Positions 51,394 to 60,090 of a DNA stretch of 64,000 nucleotides are shown in pieces; position 1 is the first letter of the stretch; each line of letters starts with the position of its first letter. Where the stretch lies: contig WRLD01000003.1 of assembly GCA_009777845.1 (NCBI GenBank), positions 28,048 through 92,047 of the forward strand, given 5' to 3'. The position numbers and the translations under genes were made by a program. This DNA comes from Defluviitaleaceae bacterium. GTDB taxonomy: Bacteria > Bacillota > Clostridia > Lachnospirales > WQUN01. The notes under the pieces are model-generated. The model made no database searches and was not told the DNA's origin. It saw only the letters and a program-made list of their open reading frames with translations.

Positions 51394-52716
51394 CTATTTC
51401 TCAAACAAAAACTCCTCCAACTCAAACAAACACCGCCCATCAAAGCTATCCTTAAACCAACCGCCATTTGTGCTTTTTGCCACAAAAAACACAGCATGTA
51501 CGCCAGTCACGCATTTCACCGCACAGCTATACACGCCGCTGTCCAGCCCTATTTTGCACACGCCGATTTCCGCGCCGTTTTTGTAACAATCTATGAGTAT
51601 TTTTATTTCGCCATATATGCCCATTCCCCTAATTTTTGCGAAAAATTCCATTGTTTTGCTCGAATAATCGTCGCCGAAATCAAAGTATTTGTACCCTATA
51701 ATACAGCCGTCCGTGATGCTTACAATAGGGCGCGAAAACACGTTTTTCTCGGCGATAAAGCAACCGCCGATTAGCACACAGGCAATGTCCGCGGGCGTGG
51801 CGGCATACGGCGAAAGGGCTTTGTCGAAGCCCAGCGAGGTCATTTCCGCTTGTACAATTTTTCCGCAGGGCAGTATTTCTATAGGCTCGACACAGGCGCG
51901 GCGCGACATTATTGTGTTGTTGGTCATGCGGTGATAAAAAATGTACCACGTATCTTTTATTTTGCAGATTGAGCCGTGGTTGTTGCCGCCAGGGTAGTCA
52001 ACGCCGTTGTCGATTATTACGCCGCCATATGCAAACGGCCCCATAGGCGATTTGCTCGTAGCGTAAACCAACTGGCTAGACGTAAGCGGCGAATAAATGA
52101 GATAGTACGTGTCGCCTATTTTTCGCGGCGAGCAAGCCTCAAAAAAGCTAAACGGCTCGTCTACGGGAATAATATCGCTTATGTAGCTGCCGTCAACTAC
52201 CTCGTACATATTAGCAAGCTCCGCCGCCCACGAACGCTTGTAGCCGCAGTAAATAAACACCCTGCCATCGTCGTCAACAAGAACGCCAGGGTCAATAAAC
52301 CAGCCATTGTCGCAGTAGTTTTCTTGGTCTGGCTGGTCGGTATAAGCATACTCCGAAAGCAAGCTAAACGGCCCTTCGGGGCGGTCGCTTACTGCCACAC
52401 AGCCCTTAGCGTCCATTATATATGCGTACAAATAGTATTTTCCGTCCCTAAAAACCACATCTGGCGCGAACAGGTACTTGCCCTCGCGCGGTATGTCCGC
52501 CGCATGGTCGCGGTCGGGCGTAGTATGGAAAATATCGCCGTGACACAGCCATTCGCCTAAATTGTGAATCGAAGCCGACCACACCTTTAGCTTAAAGTCG
52601 CAAAAGCAATCCGAGCCTGCCCTATCGTGCGAGCCGTAGATGTAGATGCGTTCGCCGAAAATGCGCGGCTCGCCGTCTGGAATGTATTCGTGTAGGGGGA
52701 GGTAGGGGTTTGGCAT
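51394..52716 (-). CDS. Glycoside hydrolase family 43 (arabinan/xylan active)
   Basis: 440 residues, without a signal peptide, so probably intracellular. It starts with NPYLPLHEYIPDGEPRIFGE, in which the Asp is the GH43 catalytic base region; IDPGVLVDDDGRVFIYCGY carries the second Asp (pKa modulator) and FFEACSPRKI the catalytic Glu, as in five-bladed propeller enzymes. The last 110 residues form a beta-sandwich extension. It likely removes arabinose or xylose from short plant oligosaccharides. The gene lies four bases after the DUF1883 gene, an odd partner for wal genes. Confidence 0.88.
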   Translation of the reverse strand: MPNPYLPLHEYIPDGEPRIFGERIYIYGSHDRAGSDCFCDFKLKVWSASIHNLGEWLCHGDIFHTTPDRDHAADIPREGKYLFAPDVVFRDGKYYLYAYIMDAKGCVAVSDRPEGPFSLLSEYAYTDQPDQENYCDNGWFIDPGVLVDDDGRVFIYCGYKRSWAAELANMYEVVDGSYISDIIPVDEPFSFFEACSPRKIGDTYYLIYSPLTSSQLVYATSKSPMGPFAYGGVIIDNGVDYPGGNNHGSICKIKDTWYIFYHRMTNNTIMSRRACVEPIEILPCGKIVQAEMTSLGFDKALSPYAATPADIACVLIGGCFIAEKNVFSRPIVSITDGCIIGYKYFDFGDDYSSKTMEFFAKIRGMGIYGEIKILIDCYKNGAEIGVCKIGLDSGVYSCAVKCVTGVHAVFFVAKSTNGGWFKDSFDGRCLFELEEFLFEK

Positions 52717-52719
52717 GGG

Positions 52720-53298
52720 CTACATCTCCTCCGCCAGCTTAGTACCGCACTCCGCACAATACTTACACTCCAGCGAAGCCACAATATAACACCCAGGGCA
52801 AATCCTTTTCATAGGCTCGCCGCACTCGGTACAAAACTTGCCGTGCGCGGTAAGGATTTTGCATTTCGGGCAGGTTATGCGTTGCTTTTCCTTTGGGGCG
52901 GCTTGCTCGGCGGCCGCCTCTGTAGAAGCCGCGGACGTTGACGCGGCGGGCTTTTCGGCTATGGCTACCGCGCGCTTTTGTTCCTCGGTAGGCGTAAACT
53001 TAGTCAAGGTGGTGCTGATGTTGGGCTGTTGAAAATTAAGCAGGCGGTACGCGGTTTTTACCTGTCCGCGCCCCTTAGGCATGTCTATGACTACGTGCCA
53101 GTGCGCCGATGAGATAGTCTGCATTCTGATTGGCGAAAAGGTCATAAGCCCTCCGAGCGCGTAAAAGGGCTTTGCTTTCGCATATTTTGCCATGTTTTCA
53201 TGGTCCATTAAATAGACGTTTGCAGCGTTACCCTGCAAAACAACTTCGACGGTTCTTCCCTTGCCTAGCCCGCCTAGGTCATAATGTGTATAATTCAC
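52720..53298 (-). CDS. DUF1883 domain protein with double zinc ribbon
   Basis: 192 residues. The N-terminal 95 residues read YTHYDLGGLGKGRTVEVVLQ, GNAANVYLMDHENMAKY and AHWHVVIDMPKGRGQV, the DUF1883 pattern. An Ala/Glu/Ser linker follows. The C-terminal 60 residues contain two zinc ribbons: CPKCKILTAHGKFCTECG and CPGCYIVASLECKYCAECG. DUF1883 has no proven function. The start is a GTG at 53298. It follows walI by 22 bases and may share the wal transcript. Confidence 0.8.
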   Translation of the reverse strand: MNYTHYDLGGLGKGRTVEVVLQGNAANVYLMDHENMAKYAKAKPFYALGGLMTFSPIRMQTISSAHWHVVIDMPKGRGQVKTAYRLLNFQQPNISTTLTKFTPTEEQKRAVAIAEKPAASTSAASTEAAAEQAAPKEKQRITCPKCKILTAHGKFCTECGEPMKRICPGCYIVASLECKYCAECGTKLAEEM

Positions 53299-53320
53299 CT
53301 TTACTTCCCCCGTTATATTA

Positions 53321-54163
53321 TCAAAGTATTACATTTGTGTACGCATTTATAAGAAACGGAAAATCCTCGCCGCGGATAAAAATTCTGTAAAACGGAACAG
53401 CGGGAAAAACCGCGTCCTCCTGGTCTGAAGCGTATTCTTGATTGTAAACTATATCCATATGGCGTATAAAAATCGGTTCGTCCATTACGTGCCGTACCCT
53501 CTGCATAAACGTAAGCAAAACCTCGTCCGGCGCAAAAATCATGCGAGTTTCCGCGCTGTAGCCCAAAACTCTGCCAAACTCCATTTCTACCCACGCTATG
53601 CCCTGCGGCACGATAAAAAATTCTATATAGTTAGAATGTATTAGCTGTCCGCGATAGCTCTGTCTGTATATTATATTAAATCCCAAATCCTCCTCCAATA
53701 CCATATCCCGCACAAAATCGGGAAAATGCTCTTGGATAAAAGCATCGGAAATTTTCAACGCGTTTTCGCGAGAAATAATTCCCCCACTATTTTCCCCTAA
53801 ACTGCCCCGATTGTCAAAAGAAATAAATCCGTTAGAAATTTCCAGTCTTGTGTCCTCTGTTTCAAACAAATAATAATTTGTGTCCGTTATGCTCGAAAAG
53901 GCTTCGCCGTCAAAAAAAATGTCCAGTAAAGCAGGTATTTCATAGTGTCCGCCCGACACGTTCAAGTGCCGCATAGGCGCGAACCGCCGCGGCAAGGGCG
54001 TATACAAATTTATATTGTTCTGCGACAAAACCGTGTGAATGTCGCCTAGCCTATCCGCATCTAAGGTATATCGGCTGTATTCCGTAAACAAAAGCCAGCC
54101 AAGCCCCGCGTTAAGCAACAAAAACGCAAGCAGTATATAGCTTTTCGCGCGTTCCCATTCCAT
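53321..54163 (-). CDS. walI: WalI/YycI regulator of WalK
   Basis: 280 residues. A single N-terminal helix (KSYILLAFLLLNAGLGWLLF) and a long extracytoplasmic YycI-type domain with FFDGEAFS, FISFDNRGS, a VEMEFGRVLGY strand and the final ILHPF-like FPFLINAYTNVIL. YycI and YycH join WalK in the membrane and restrain its kinase in Bacillus. The ATG follows the walH stop without a gap. The similarity is weak but the position and topology are decisive. Confidence 0.85.
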   Translation of the reverse strand: MEWERAKSYILLAFLLLNAGLGWLLFTEYSRYTLDADRLGDIHTVLSQNNINLYTPLPRRFAPMRHLNVSGGHYEIPALLDIFFDGEAFSSITDTNYYLFETEDTRLEISNGFISFDNRGSLGENSGGIISRENALKISDAFIQEHFPDFVRDMVLEEDLGFNIIYRQSYRGQLIHSNYIEFFIVPQGIAWVEMEFGRVLGYSAETRMIFAPDEVLLTFMQRVRHVMDEPIFIRHMDIVYNQEYASDQEDAVFPAVPFYRIFIRGEDFPFLINAYTNVIL

Positions 54164-55429
54164 TTAATACACCGCCTCCAGCTCCACAACCGCCCCCGAG
54201 GCAGGCTCAAGGGGAAAGCCAAGCATATATCCTGCTTCCTCAGGCAAATTGAACCATGCAAGCTCGCCAGTGACAAAGGTATACGCAATGCGCCTGTACC
54301 GCACGACACGCCCATGGTCTACGATAATTTCAATCGGCGCGGTAAGCGGCTCGCTGCACCTCGCGCTAGTGTACCATTGCTCAGTAAAAATAATGGGCTG
54401 GTCGTCTATTACATAGTTGAACCAGAAAATATTAGCCCGCCCGCCCCTCTGCTCGTGGTATCGCAGGTAGGTTTCGTTGACTACATGGCTATCATTGTTC
54501 AAAAAGTCTAACGCGGCAGAAAAATCTGCCATAAAATTGTCCGAGGCCGTACGCCCTATTGTACGATAAGAGGAATACTCTAGTACAGAGTTTTCTAAAT
54601 AACGTACCATTGCATTTCTGGTAGAAAATGTATAAATTCCGTCCACGGTCGTCCCTGGGGTCATCATGGCAGGGTTGTCAAAAAAGCCCTCGACCATGCC
54701 GCGTATATGCGAACGCGTAAACAGCCCCTGCGGACTGCGGAACGGATTTTGTATAATCATGGTAGTATGCAGAAAGCCGCGCCTAAGCCCCGATTCTGGC
54801 GAACGCGGAACAAAATCGCCGTCACTGCGTACAAAATGCAGCTGCTCTGGGTCTGTCGGCTCTATTTCCAACGTGCCTACGCTGTCCGCAGGCAACGAAA
54901 ATTTCCAAGCATCACGCCCATTCACAAAGTAGACATTCACCGCTTCCCCAACAAACTGAAACGCCGCGCTCTGGAAATATTCTATTCCTTGGCTCTCCAA
55001 CAGATTACCCTGCCCAAGCACATTGGTAAAAATTTCCGCACTCATGGGAAAGGCATATTCGCAAAGCACAACTGGGTATTCCCGAAAAATCTCCGTCTGC
55101 GATGTCCTTTCCGCCGAATAGCTCGCGCCGCGCCGCAGCATGGTTTTTAGCACAGCCTCGCCGAACAGCCATTCCTGCGATTGCGAAATTTCACTATAAC
55201 GTATGTCAAAAAGCCCGTCGCCCGCACCATAAACAATCCTATACGGCTTGGCAAACTCGCTTTGCCCGTCTGGCGCAGACGGCGCGAATCGCGCTTGCAA
55301 ATAAATAAAGAAGCTACGGTTGGTAAGCGTGCTAAGCCACAGATGCGTGACTTGAACAATCGCAAGCGCGGCTAGTGCTACGATTAGTAGTGATTTTATT
55401 GTTGGTATGAGCTTACCTCGCATACTCAT
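54164..55429 (-). CDS. walH: WalH/YycH regulator of WalK
   Basis: 421 residues. An N-terminal membrane helix (LIPTIKSLLIVALAALAIVQ) with an outside YycH domain that contains VTHLWLSTLTNRSFFIY, then the conserved pieces EYFQSAAFQF, FFDNPAMM and VYTFSTRNAMVRYLEN-like YTFSTRNAMVRYLENSVLEY. It overlaps walK by 17 bases. With WalI it binds the sensor to tune wall hydrolase expression. The order walK-walH-walI is the standard Firmicute order. Confidence 0.88.
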   Translation of the reverse strand: MSMRGKLIPTIKSLLIVALAALAIVQVTHLWLSTLTNRSFFIYLQARFAPSAPDGQSEFAKPYRIVYGAGDGLFDIRYSEISQSQEWLFGEAVLKTMLRRGASYSAERTSQTEIFREYPVVLCEYAFPMSAEIFTNVLGQGNLLESQGIEYFQSAAFQFVGEAVNVYFVNGRDAWKFSLPADSVGTLEIEPTDPEQLHFVRSDGDFVPRSPESGLRRGFLHTTMIIQNPFRSPQGLFTRSHIRGMVEGFFDNPAMMTPGTTVDGIYTFSTRNAMVRYLENSVLEYSSYRTIGRTASDNFMADFSAALDFLNNDSHVVNETYLRYHEQRGGRANIFWFNYVIDDQPIIFTEQWYTSARCSEPLTAPIEIIVDHGRVVRYRRIAYTFVTGELAWFNLPEEAGYMLGFPLEPASGAVVELEAVY

Positions 55430-57185
55430 CTAACCGCCTAAACCTCAGCACCATAGTTGTCCCCTGCCCTAGCTTGCTTGTCGCGCTTACCTTGCCGCCG
55501 TGTTCCTCCATTATTTCCTTTACTATAGCCAGCCCAAGCCCTGTACCGCCCAGCGAGCGCGAGCGCGCCTTGTCTACGCGGTAAAAGCGTTCAAAAATGC
55601 GGGTAAGGCTTTCCTGCGGAATACCCATGCCCTGGTCTTTGATAAATACGCGGAAATACTTTTCGGTTGCTTCCATTGTTATTCTAATTGTAGTATTTTC
55701 GGGGCTGTATTTTATTGAATTAGACAAAATATTGGTTATTACTTGGTTTATTCGCGAGGCGTTGGCTTCGATAAAGCATACGTTTTTTGGCGGTACAAAT
55801 TCGATTTTCTGCGACTTTTGCTCCGCGGGAATTTGTGCCTGACGTATAGCCAAGCGAAGCAACGCCACTAGGTCAATGGCTTCCGTTTCCAGTACGAGCT
55901 GTTTCGAGTCAATCCGCGACAGCTCCAATAAATCGGAAACAAGGAACGACATTCTGTCTGCCTCGTCATCTATTACCTTGAGGAAGCGCATGGCGGTTTC
56001 GCGGTCGTCCAACGCGCCGTCCAACAAGGTTTCCGCATAGGTTTTTACATTCGTAAGCGGTGTGCGTAGCTCGTGCGACACATTCGCCACAAATTCCTTA
56101 CGCATATTATCTAGCTTTTGTTGGCGCGTTATGTCCTGTATCACTATTACAAAGCCGTCTGTTTTGCCTGTTTCGCCTGTGTAGGTGGTCACGGTCGCAT
56201 ACAAAAAGCTGTCCTCGTCCTCGTGGACAGATTCGCGTACCTCGCCCGCGCTTAGCTGAAAAACGTCCTCTGGCTCAAAGCCGAAAAAGCGAAAGGTTTC
56301 CTTTACGCTCGCGTTGTTTAAGTCCATGCCGTTTAACAGCTCGCCGCAGGCATTGTTCGCGTGGATTAGCTGCCCTGTTACATCGTATACAAGAACGCCG
56401 TGAGATGTGTTTTTAAACAACGCTTCTATTTTATTGCTTTCGCTCGCCATACGTGAAAGTGTCGCCTTTAGCTCCTTGGACATATTATTAAAATCGTGTG
56501 CGAGCTGTCCTATTTCGTCATCACTGCTTACCGTTATTTCATGCGAAAAATCGCCCGAGGCAATCGCCTTGGTGTGCTGTGTAAGCGCGACAATCGGGTT
56601 GGTAATGGTAGTGCTTCCCACAAAAAACCAAAACACAAGCGTAACCACAAGCGCGACAAGCACTGTAGTAACAAGCGTGAGTGTAAGCCGTGAAATACTT
56701 TCGTTTATAAAGCGCATATTCAAGCGCGTGTACACGATAAAATCCTCGTTGCCGCTAGTTACAGGCATAGCAAACGTAAACCACTGTAATTCCTCGCCTT
56801 GCAGGTTTATACCCACACTGCCCACGTTAAAAAACTCGTTGCCGGTCAAGGCGTTGACGAGCGAGCGGTCGTTAAAGCGCATACTGCTTGCCACAAACTC
56901 ATGCGGAGCAAGCGGAAGCCCCATATCGCCAAGGATTACGCCCTCGATTTCACTCTGCCCCGTAGACAGCCACACAATGGAGTCCCACGCGGCAGAAAAA
57001 TCGTCCTTGTCGTACAGCTGCACGATTTGGTCGTTAATCATTTCCGCATGGCTTCGCAGCGCGTTGTGGGTCTGCTCTATTTCCATATTGCGTACGGAAT
57101 AGAGCATAAACGTGCCGCTTACGCTCATTACTACTAGTACCACCGCGGAGTATATTAGGATTAGTTTTGTTTTGAGGCTACGCAT
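55413..57185 (-). CDS. walK: Sensor histidine kinase WalK
   Basis: 590 residues. Two helices (about 8-28 and 172-195) enclose an outside sensing domain; then HAMP (about 196-247), PAS (255-355), HisKA with the phospho-acceptor His in FVANVSHELRTPLTN (about 370), and HATPase with NQVITNILSNSIKYSP, DQGMGIP and GGTGLGLAIVKEIM. It phosphorylates WalR in response to lipid II/wall status. Its start lies 25 bases inside the end of the restriction-modification methyltransferase gene, with AAAGG as ribosome site. So walK translation depends on a defence gene placed between it and walR. Confidence 0.95.
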   Translation of the reverse strand: MRSLKTKLILIYSAVVLVVMSVSGTFMLYSVRNMEIEQTHNALRSHAEMINDQIVQLYDKDDFSAAWDSIVWLSTGQSEIEGVILGDMGLPLAPHEFVASSMRFNDRSLVNALTGNEFFNVGSVGINLQGEELQWFTFAMPVTSGNEDFIVYTRLNMRFINESISRLTLTLVTTVLVALVVTLVFWFFVGSTTITNPIVALTQHTKAIASGDFSHEITVSSDDEIGQLAHDFNNMSKELKATLSRMASESNKIEALFKNTSHGVLVYDVTGQLIHANNACGELLNGMDLNNASVKETFRFFGFEPEDVFQLSAGEVRESVHEDEDSFLYATVTTYTGETGKTDGFVIVIQDITRQQKLDNMRKEFVANVSHELRTPLTNVKTYAETLLDGALDDRETAMRFLKVIDDEADRMSFLVSDLLELSRIDSKQLVLETEAIDLVALLRLAIRQAQIPAEQKSQKIEFVPPKNVCFIEANASRINQVITNILSNSIKYSPENTTIRITMEATEKYFRVFIKDQGMGIPQESLTRIFERFYRVDKARSRSLGGTGLGLAIVKEIMEEHGGKVSATSKLGQGTTMVLRFRRLDEYAR

Positions 57186-58735
57186 GGGAAGCCTTTACAT
57201 GAATTGAGATAATCATAATATTGCCTTTCTGAAATGTTATAACAGCCTTTCATTCCTAAGGCATATTCTAACACATATTCATATGAAACGGATTCCGATA
57301 ATTTTAATATGTCAATTCTTTTTAACACTTCTTTAGTATACGGTCGTTTAGAATCCAAAAAAGCTACCGACTTCAAGAATTGCTTACACCTCTCACTGTT
57401 TAATAAAGCAACCGTAATAATAGCGTCCTCGATTTTATGAAAATTCAAGAAATAGCAGGTATCGTCTAGCATAATGGGGATTTCTCCAGTAATAAGCGCG
57501 AATTTTGGCTCTTTATAAAAGCCCGAAATGCCTACCTTGTATTTGGAAAATGAATAATCACCCACTCCGAAAACGGAAAATTTTGGCGACTTTTTGTATA
57601 TAACAGACCTACGAGCATTAAGCAAGCCCTCAAAGCGTGTCAAATATTCCCAAACAGCCCTTTCTTTTTGCATAATTATGGAAGTGTCTGAATTAACTCG
57701 TTTTTGTGTTACTACTACGTGCTTTCTAGTTTTTGTTATTTCGTCTGTTTTTATGTCCGAGCTTTTGACAAGCGGGAAAACAAATTGCCCGACAGGCAAG
57801 TCAAGCTCGTCACCAAAACCATTGATAAATTTATCCTCGTCAGATTTATTTAGCTCCATGACCTTTGAACAATCATGCTTTATTCCTTGCCGCCACTCGA
57901 ATGGGCAATGTCCGTCAATGCTTGCTGTTATGCCAGACATAAGTGCGTTGGCATAAAATGCGCCATTCGCCCAGCCGAATTGTCGTTCCTTTACGTTGGT
58001 GTAAAAATCATAAACATTACATGCGACCGAAGCACTTGTGTCAAGCCCAAGTTTGGCAACAAAAAGCGCGGCATCACAGCTAACACCAAAAACGTCATTT
58101 GCGTTAAACAAAAACATATCCGCCTTGGCTATACCAAAATTGTATTTGTCAATATCTCTAATAATGTTTTTCGCTACAATAGTTTTGCACAGCATAGCAA
58201 GAGTACAGTTATAGCCCGAAAATTCGCCCAGTAGCCGCAATATTATGTACTCGGCTATATCAAAATTTCCTTTTCCTGTAATAGCGTCAATGCCCTTATG
58301 CTCCTTAAAATTACCTTTTATGGGCAGATTCTGGCTATTTATAGCAGATAGCTGTGAGTTTGTCGCCCAAGGGGGGTTGCCGATTATTAAAAGATTCTGC
58401 TTTTTTGAAATGCGTTCTTTAAAACGGCTAAAATCGAACGAAAAAATATCACCTTTATACAAGTCTAGCTTATGCGAAAAGCCCAGCCCGCAAAGGCGTT
58501 TTTTAGTTGCCTCGTAATATCCGTTGTTTACCTCCACACCGTAAGCGGTTTGTATATTTTCAAATTCAACTAACGCGCCCTCGATAAAATTCCCCGCACC
58601 AAATGTGGGTTCGAGTATTACGGCAGGTGATAATTTGTAAGCATCTTTTAGCTTAGTGCAAACTAAGCGAGCAAACGCAAGCGGTGTCTGATAATCGCCA
58701 AATTCCCGAATCGTTGCTTTAGCCCTTACAGTCAT
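57161..58735 (-). CDS. N6-adenine DNA methyltransferase of a type II R-M system
   Basis: 524 residues. VILEPTFGAGNFIEGAL is the SAM-binding motif I and LIIGNPPWATNSQL contains the NPPW catalytic motif IV; the QTP motif (FGDYQTPLAFARL) leads the domain. The large C-terminal part (about 250-524) should hold the target-recognition domain, as in TaqI/Eco57I-like enzymes. I start at ATG 58735, after GGAG; TTG at 58744 is in frame. It overlaps the endonuclease gene by 17 bases and walK by 25 bases. The recognition site is unknown. Confidence 0.88.
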   Translation of the reverse strand: MTVRAKATIREFGDYQTPLAFARLVCTKLKDAYKLSPAVILEPTFGAGNFIEGALVEFENIQTAYGVEVNNGYYEATKKRLCGLGFSHKLDLYKGDIFSFDFSRFKERISKKQNLLIIGNPPWATNSQLSAINSQNLPIKGNFKEHKGIDAITGKGNFDIAEYIILRLLGEFSGYNCTLAMLCKTIVAKNIIRDIDKYNFGIAKADMFLFNANDVFGVSCDAALFVAKLGLDTSASVACNVYDFYTNVKERQFGWANGAFYANALMSGITASIDGHCPFEWRQGIKHDCSKVMELNKSDEDKFINGFGDELDLPVGQFVFPLVKSSDIKTDEITKTRKHVVVTQKRVNSDTSIIMQKERAVWEYLTRFEGLLNARRSVIYKKSPKFSVFGVGDYSFSKYKVGISGFYKEPKFALITGEIPIMLDDTCYFLNFHKIEDAIITVALLNSERCKQFLKSVAFLDSKRPYTKEVLKRIDILKLSESVSYEYVLEYALGMKGCYNISERQYYDYLNSCKGFPCVASKQN

Positions 58736-59381
58736 AATTAACAACTCCGCACACGCTATTAGAAAGTGTAATTACTCGCTGATACTGCAACCGCCATTGT
58801 AGCGCGTTTGATATGGTTAAATAGCCCTGAGTAACTCCGCGCCGCAAAACCTCCTCGGCTAATTGCTCAAGGATAATTTCGTCACCGGGTATATTTTTGT
58901 CTATAAAATAGGCTATTATGTCCTCTTTTGCCGCGCCGTCCTTTAGCATTTCCGCAAGGCGTTTGGTGGTTGTAAAATCGGCGGTTCTAGCCTTTGAAAT
59001 AAACGTACAATTTAAAAAATCCAATTTGCTTGTACCGTTGGCATCTTTTTTATCATAAACAAGCACAAGTAAATTATAGCCAAGCCCAAAAATCTTTTGG
59101 CGAGAGGACTTATATGGACACGAGGACTGCGGCTGACGATATGAAGTAACCTTTATGTCTGTATTTATTTCGGGGGAGGGCAAATCAATGCCCGATGCAC
59201 TGCTTCCTATGGTTACAACAAATCTTTCTGCCAAATACCGCTTTAGTCTATGCTCCACAAATGTACCAACGGCTTTTCCGTCCGTTACTCCCACCAATTC
59301 GGCAAAATCAAGCTGACCCTCGGCACAACAAAACTCCTGTGCCGCAAGACATAATCGCTCAATCGTTAATTTCTCTTTCAC
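58719..59381 (-). CDS. Restriction endonuclease partner of the methyltransferase
   Basis: 220 residues. A PD-(D/E)xK-type core is visible: FVEHRLKRYLAERF (Glu), then ASGIDLPS and EINTDIKVTS (Asp, Ile, Lys: the DxK pair), followed by RQPQSSCPYKSSRQKIFGLG and LVLVYDK. I recall this pattern from stand-alone restriction enzymes next to N6-adenine methyltransferases. The GTG start overlaps the walR TAG by one base (TAGTG), so it is coupled to walR translation. It comes before its methyltransferase in the operon, an order that normally demands careful control. Confidence 0.75.
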   Translation of the reverse strand: MKEKLTIERLCLAAQEFCCAEGQLDFAELVGVTDGKAVGTFVEHRLKRYLAERFVVTIGSSASGIDLPSPEINTDIKVTSYRQPQSSCPYKSSRQKIFGLGYNLLVLVYDKKDANGTSKLDFLNCTFISKARTADFTTTKRLAEMLKDGAAKEDIIAYFIDKNIPGDEIILEQLAEEVLRRGVTQGYLTISNALQWRLQYQRVITLSNSVCGVVNYDCKG

Positions 59382-60088
59382 TACGCCGTCCCTATCCCAA
59401 ACTCCTGCGTAAAGTGATAGCCCACACTACGCTTAGTTAAAATATAAACAGGGTTGTCGGGCGTTACCTCCAGCTTCGTACGCAAACGCCGAATGGTAAC
59501 GTCCACGGTACGCACATCGCCGAAATACTCATAGCCCCATACCTTTTCCAACAGAGCCTCGCGCGAGAATACTTGATTATTTTGTGTTGCGAGGAATTTA
59601 ACTAGCTCAAACTCGCGGCGCGTTAGGTCAATGGTGTCGCTTCCGCGCTTGACTACAAACATATCTAGGTCTAGGCTTAGCTCGCCGAAAACTAGCTTGT
59701 TGGAGCCGTTCGAGGGGTTTTGCGACATGCTTCCGCGCCGCAGGTTTGCCATTACGCGCGCGAGCATTTCCCGCGTGCCGAATGGCTTGGTTATATAATC
59801 GTCCGCGCCTAGCTCGAAGCTCAATACTTTGTCGGCCTCCTCCGCCTTGGCGGTTAGCATTATTACTGGGGTCTGGCTCTCCTTGCGCAGGCGTTTGCAT
59901 ACCTCGTAGCCGTCCATGCCAGGCATCATAATATCCAAAAGCACTAGGTCGGGGTTTTCGGAAAGCGCGAGCTTCAAGCCGTTTATTCCGTCATGGGCTT
60001 CAATAATTTCGTAGCCCTCCTTGCGTAAATTGTACGCGAGAATGTCTACTATATTTTTTTCGTCGTCTACTATTAGTATTTTTGCCAT
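59381..60088 (-). CDS. walR: Response regulator WalR
   Basis: 235 residues. Receiver domain 1-115 with ILIVDDEKNIVDILAYNLRK, the phospho-acceptor Asp in LVLLDIMMPGMDGYEVCK and LTAKAEEADKVLSFELGADD; OmpR-type winged helix 135-230 with FSREALLEKVWGYEYFGD, RTVDVTIRRLRTKLE and the wing VGYHF. Essential regulator of autolysin and wall genes. AAGGTAG precedes the ATG; it is 2 bases after the LysM/G5 gene. The kinase gene follows only after a two-gene R-M module. Confidence 0.96.
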   Translation of the reverse strand: MAKILIVDDEKNIVDILAYNLRKEGYEIIEAHDGINGLKLALSENPDLVLLDIMMPGMDGYEVCKRLRKESQTPVIMLTAKAEEADKVLSFELGADDYITKPFGTREMLARVMANLRRGSMSQNPSNGSNKLVFGELSLDLDMFVVKRGSDTIDLTRREFELVKFLATQNNQVFSREALLEKVWGYEYFGDVRTVDVTIRRLRTKLEVTPDNPVYILTKRSVGYHFTQEFGIGTA

Positions 60089-60090
60089 AG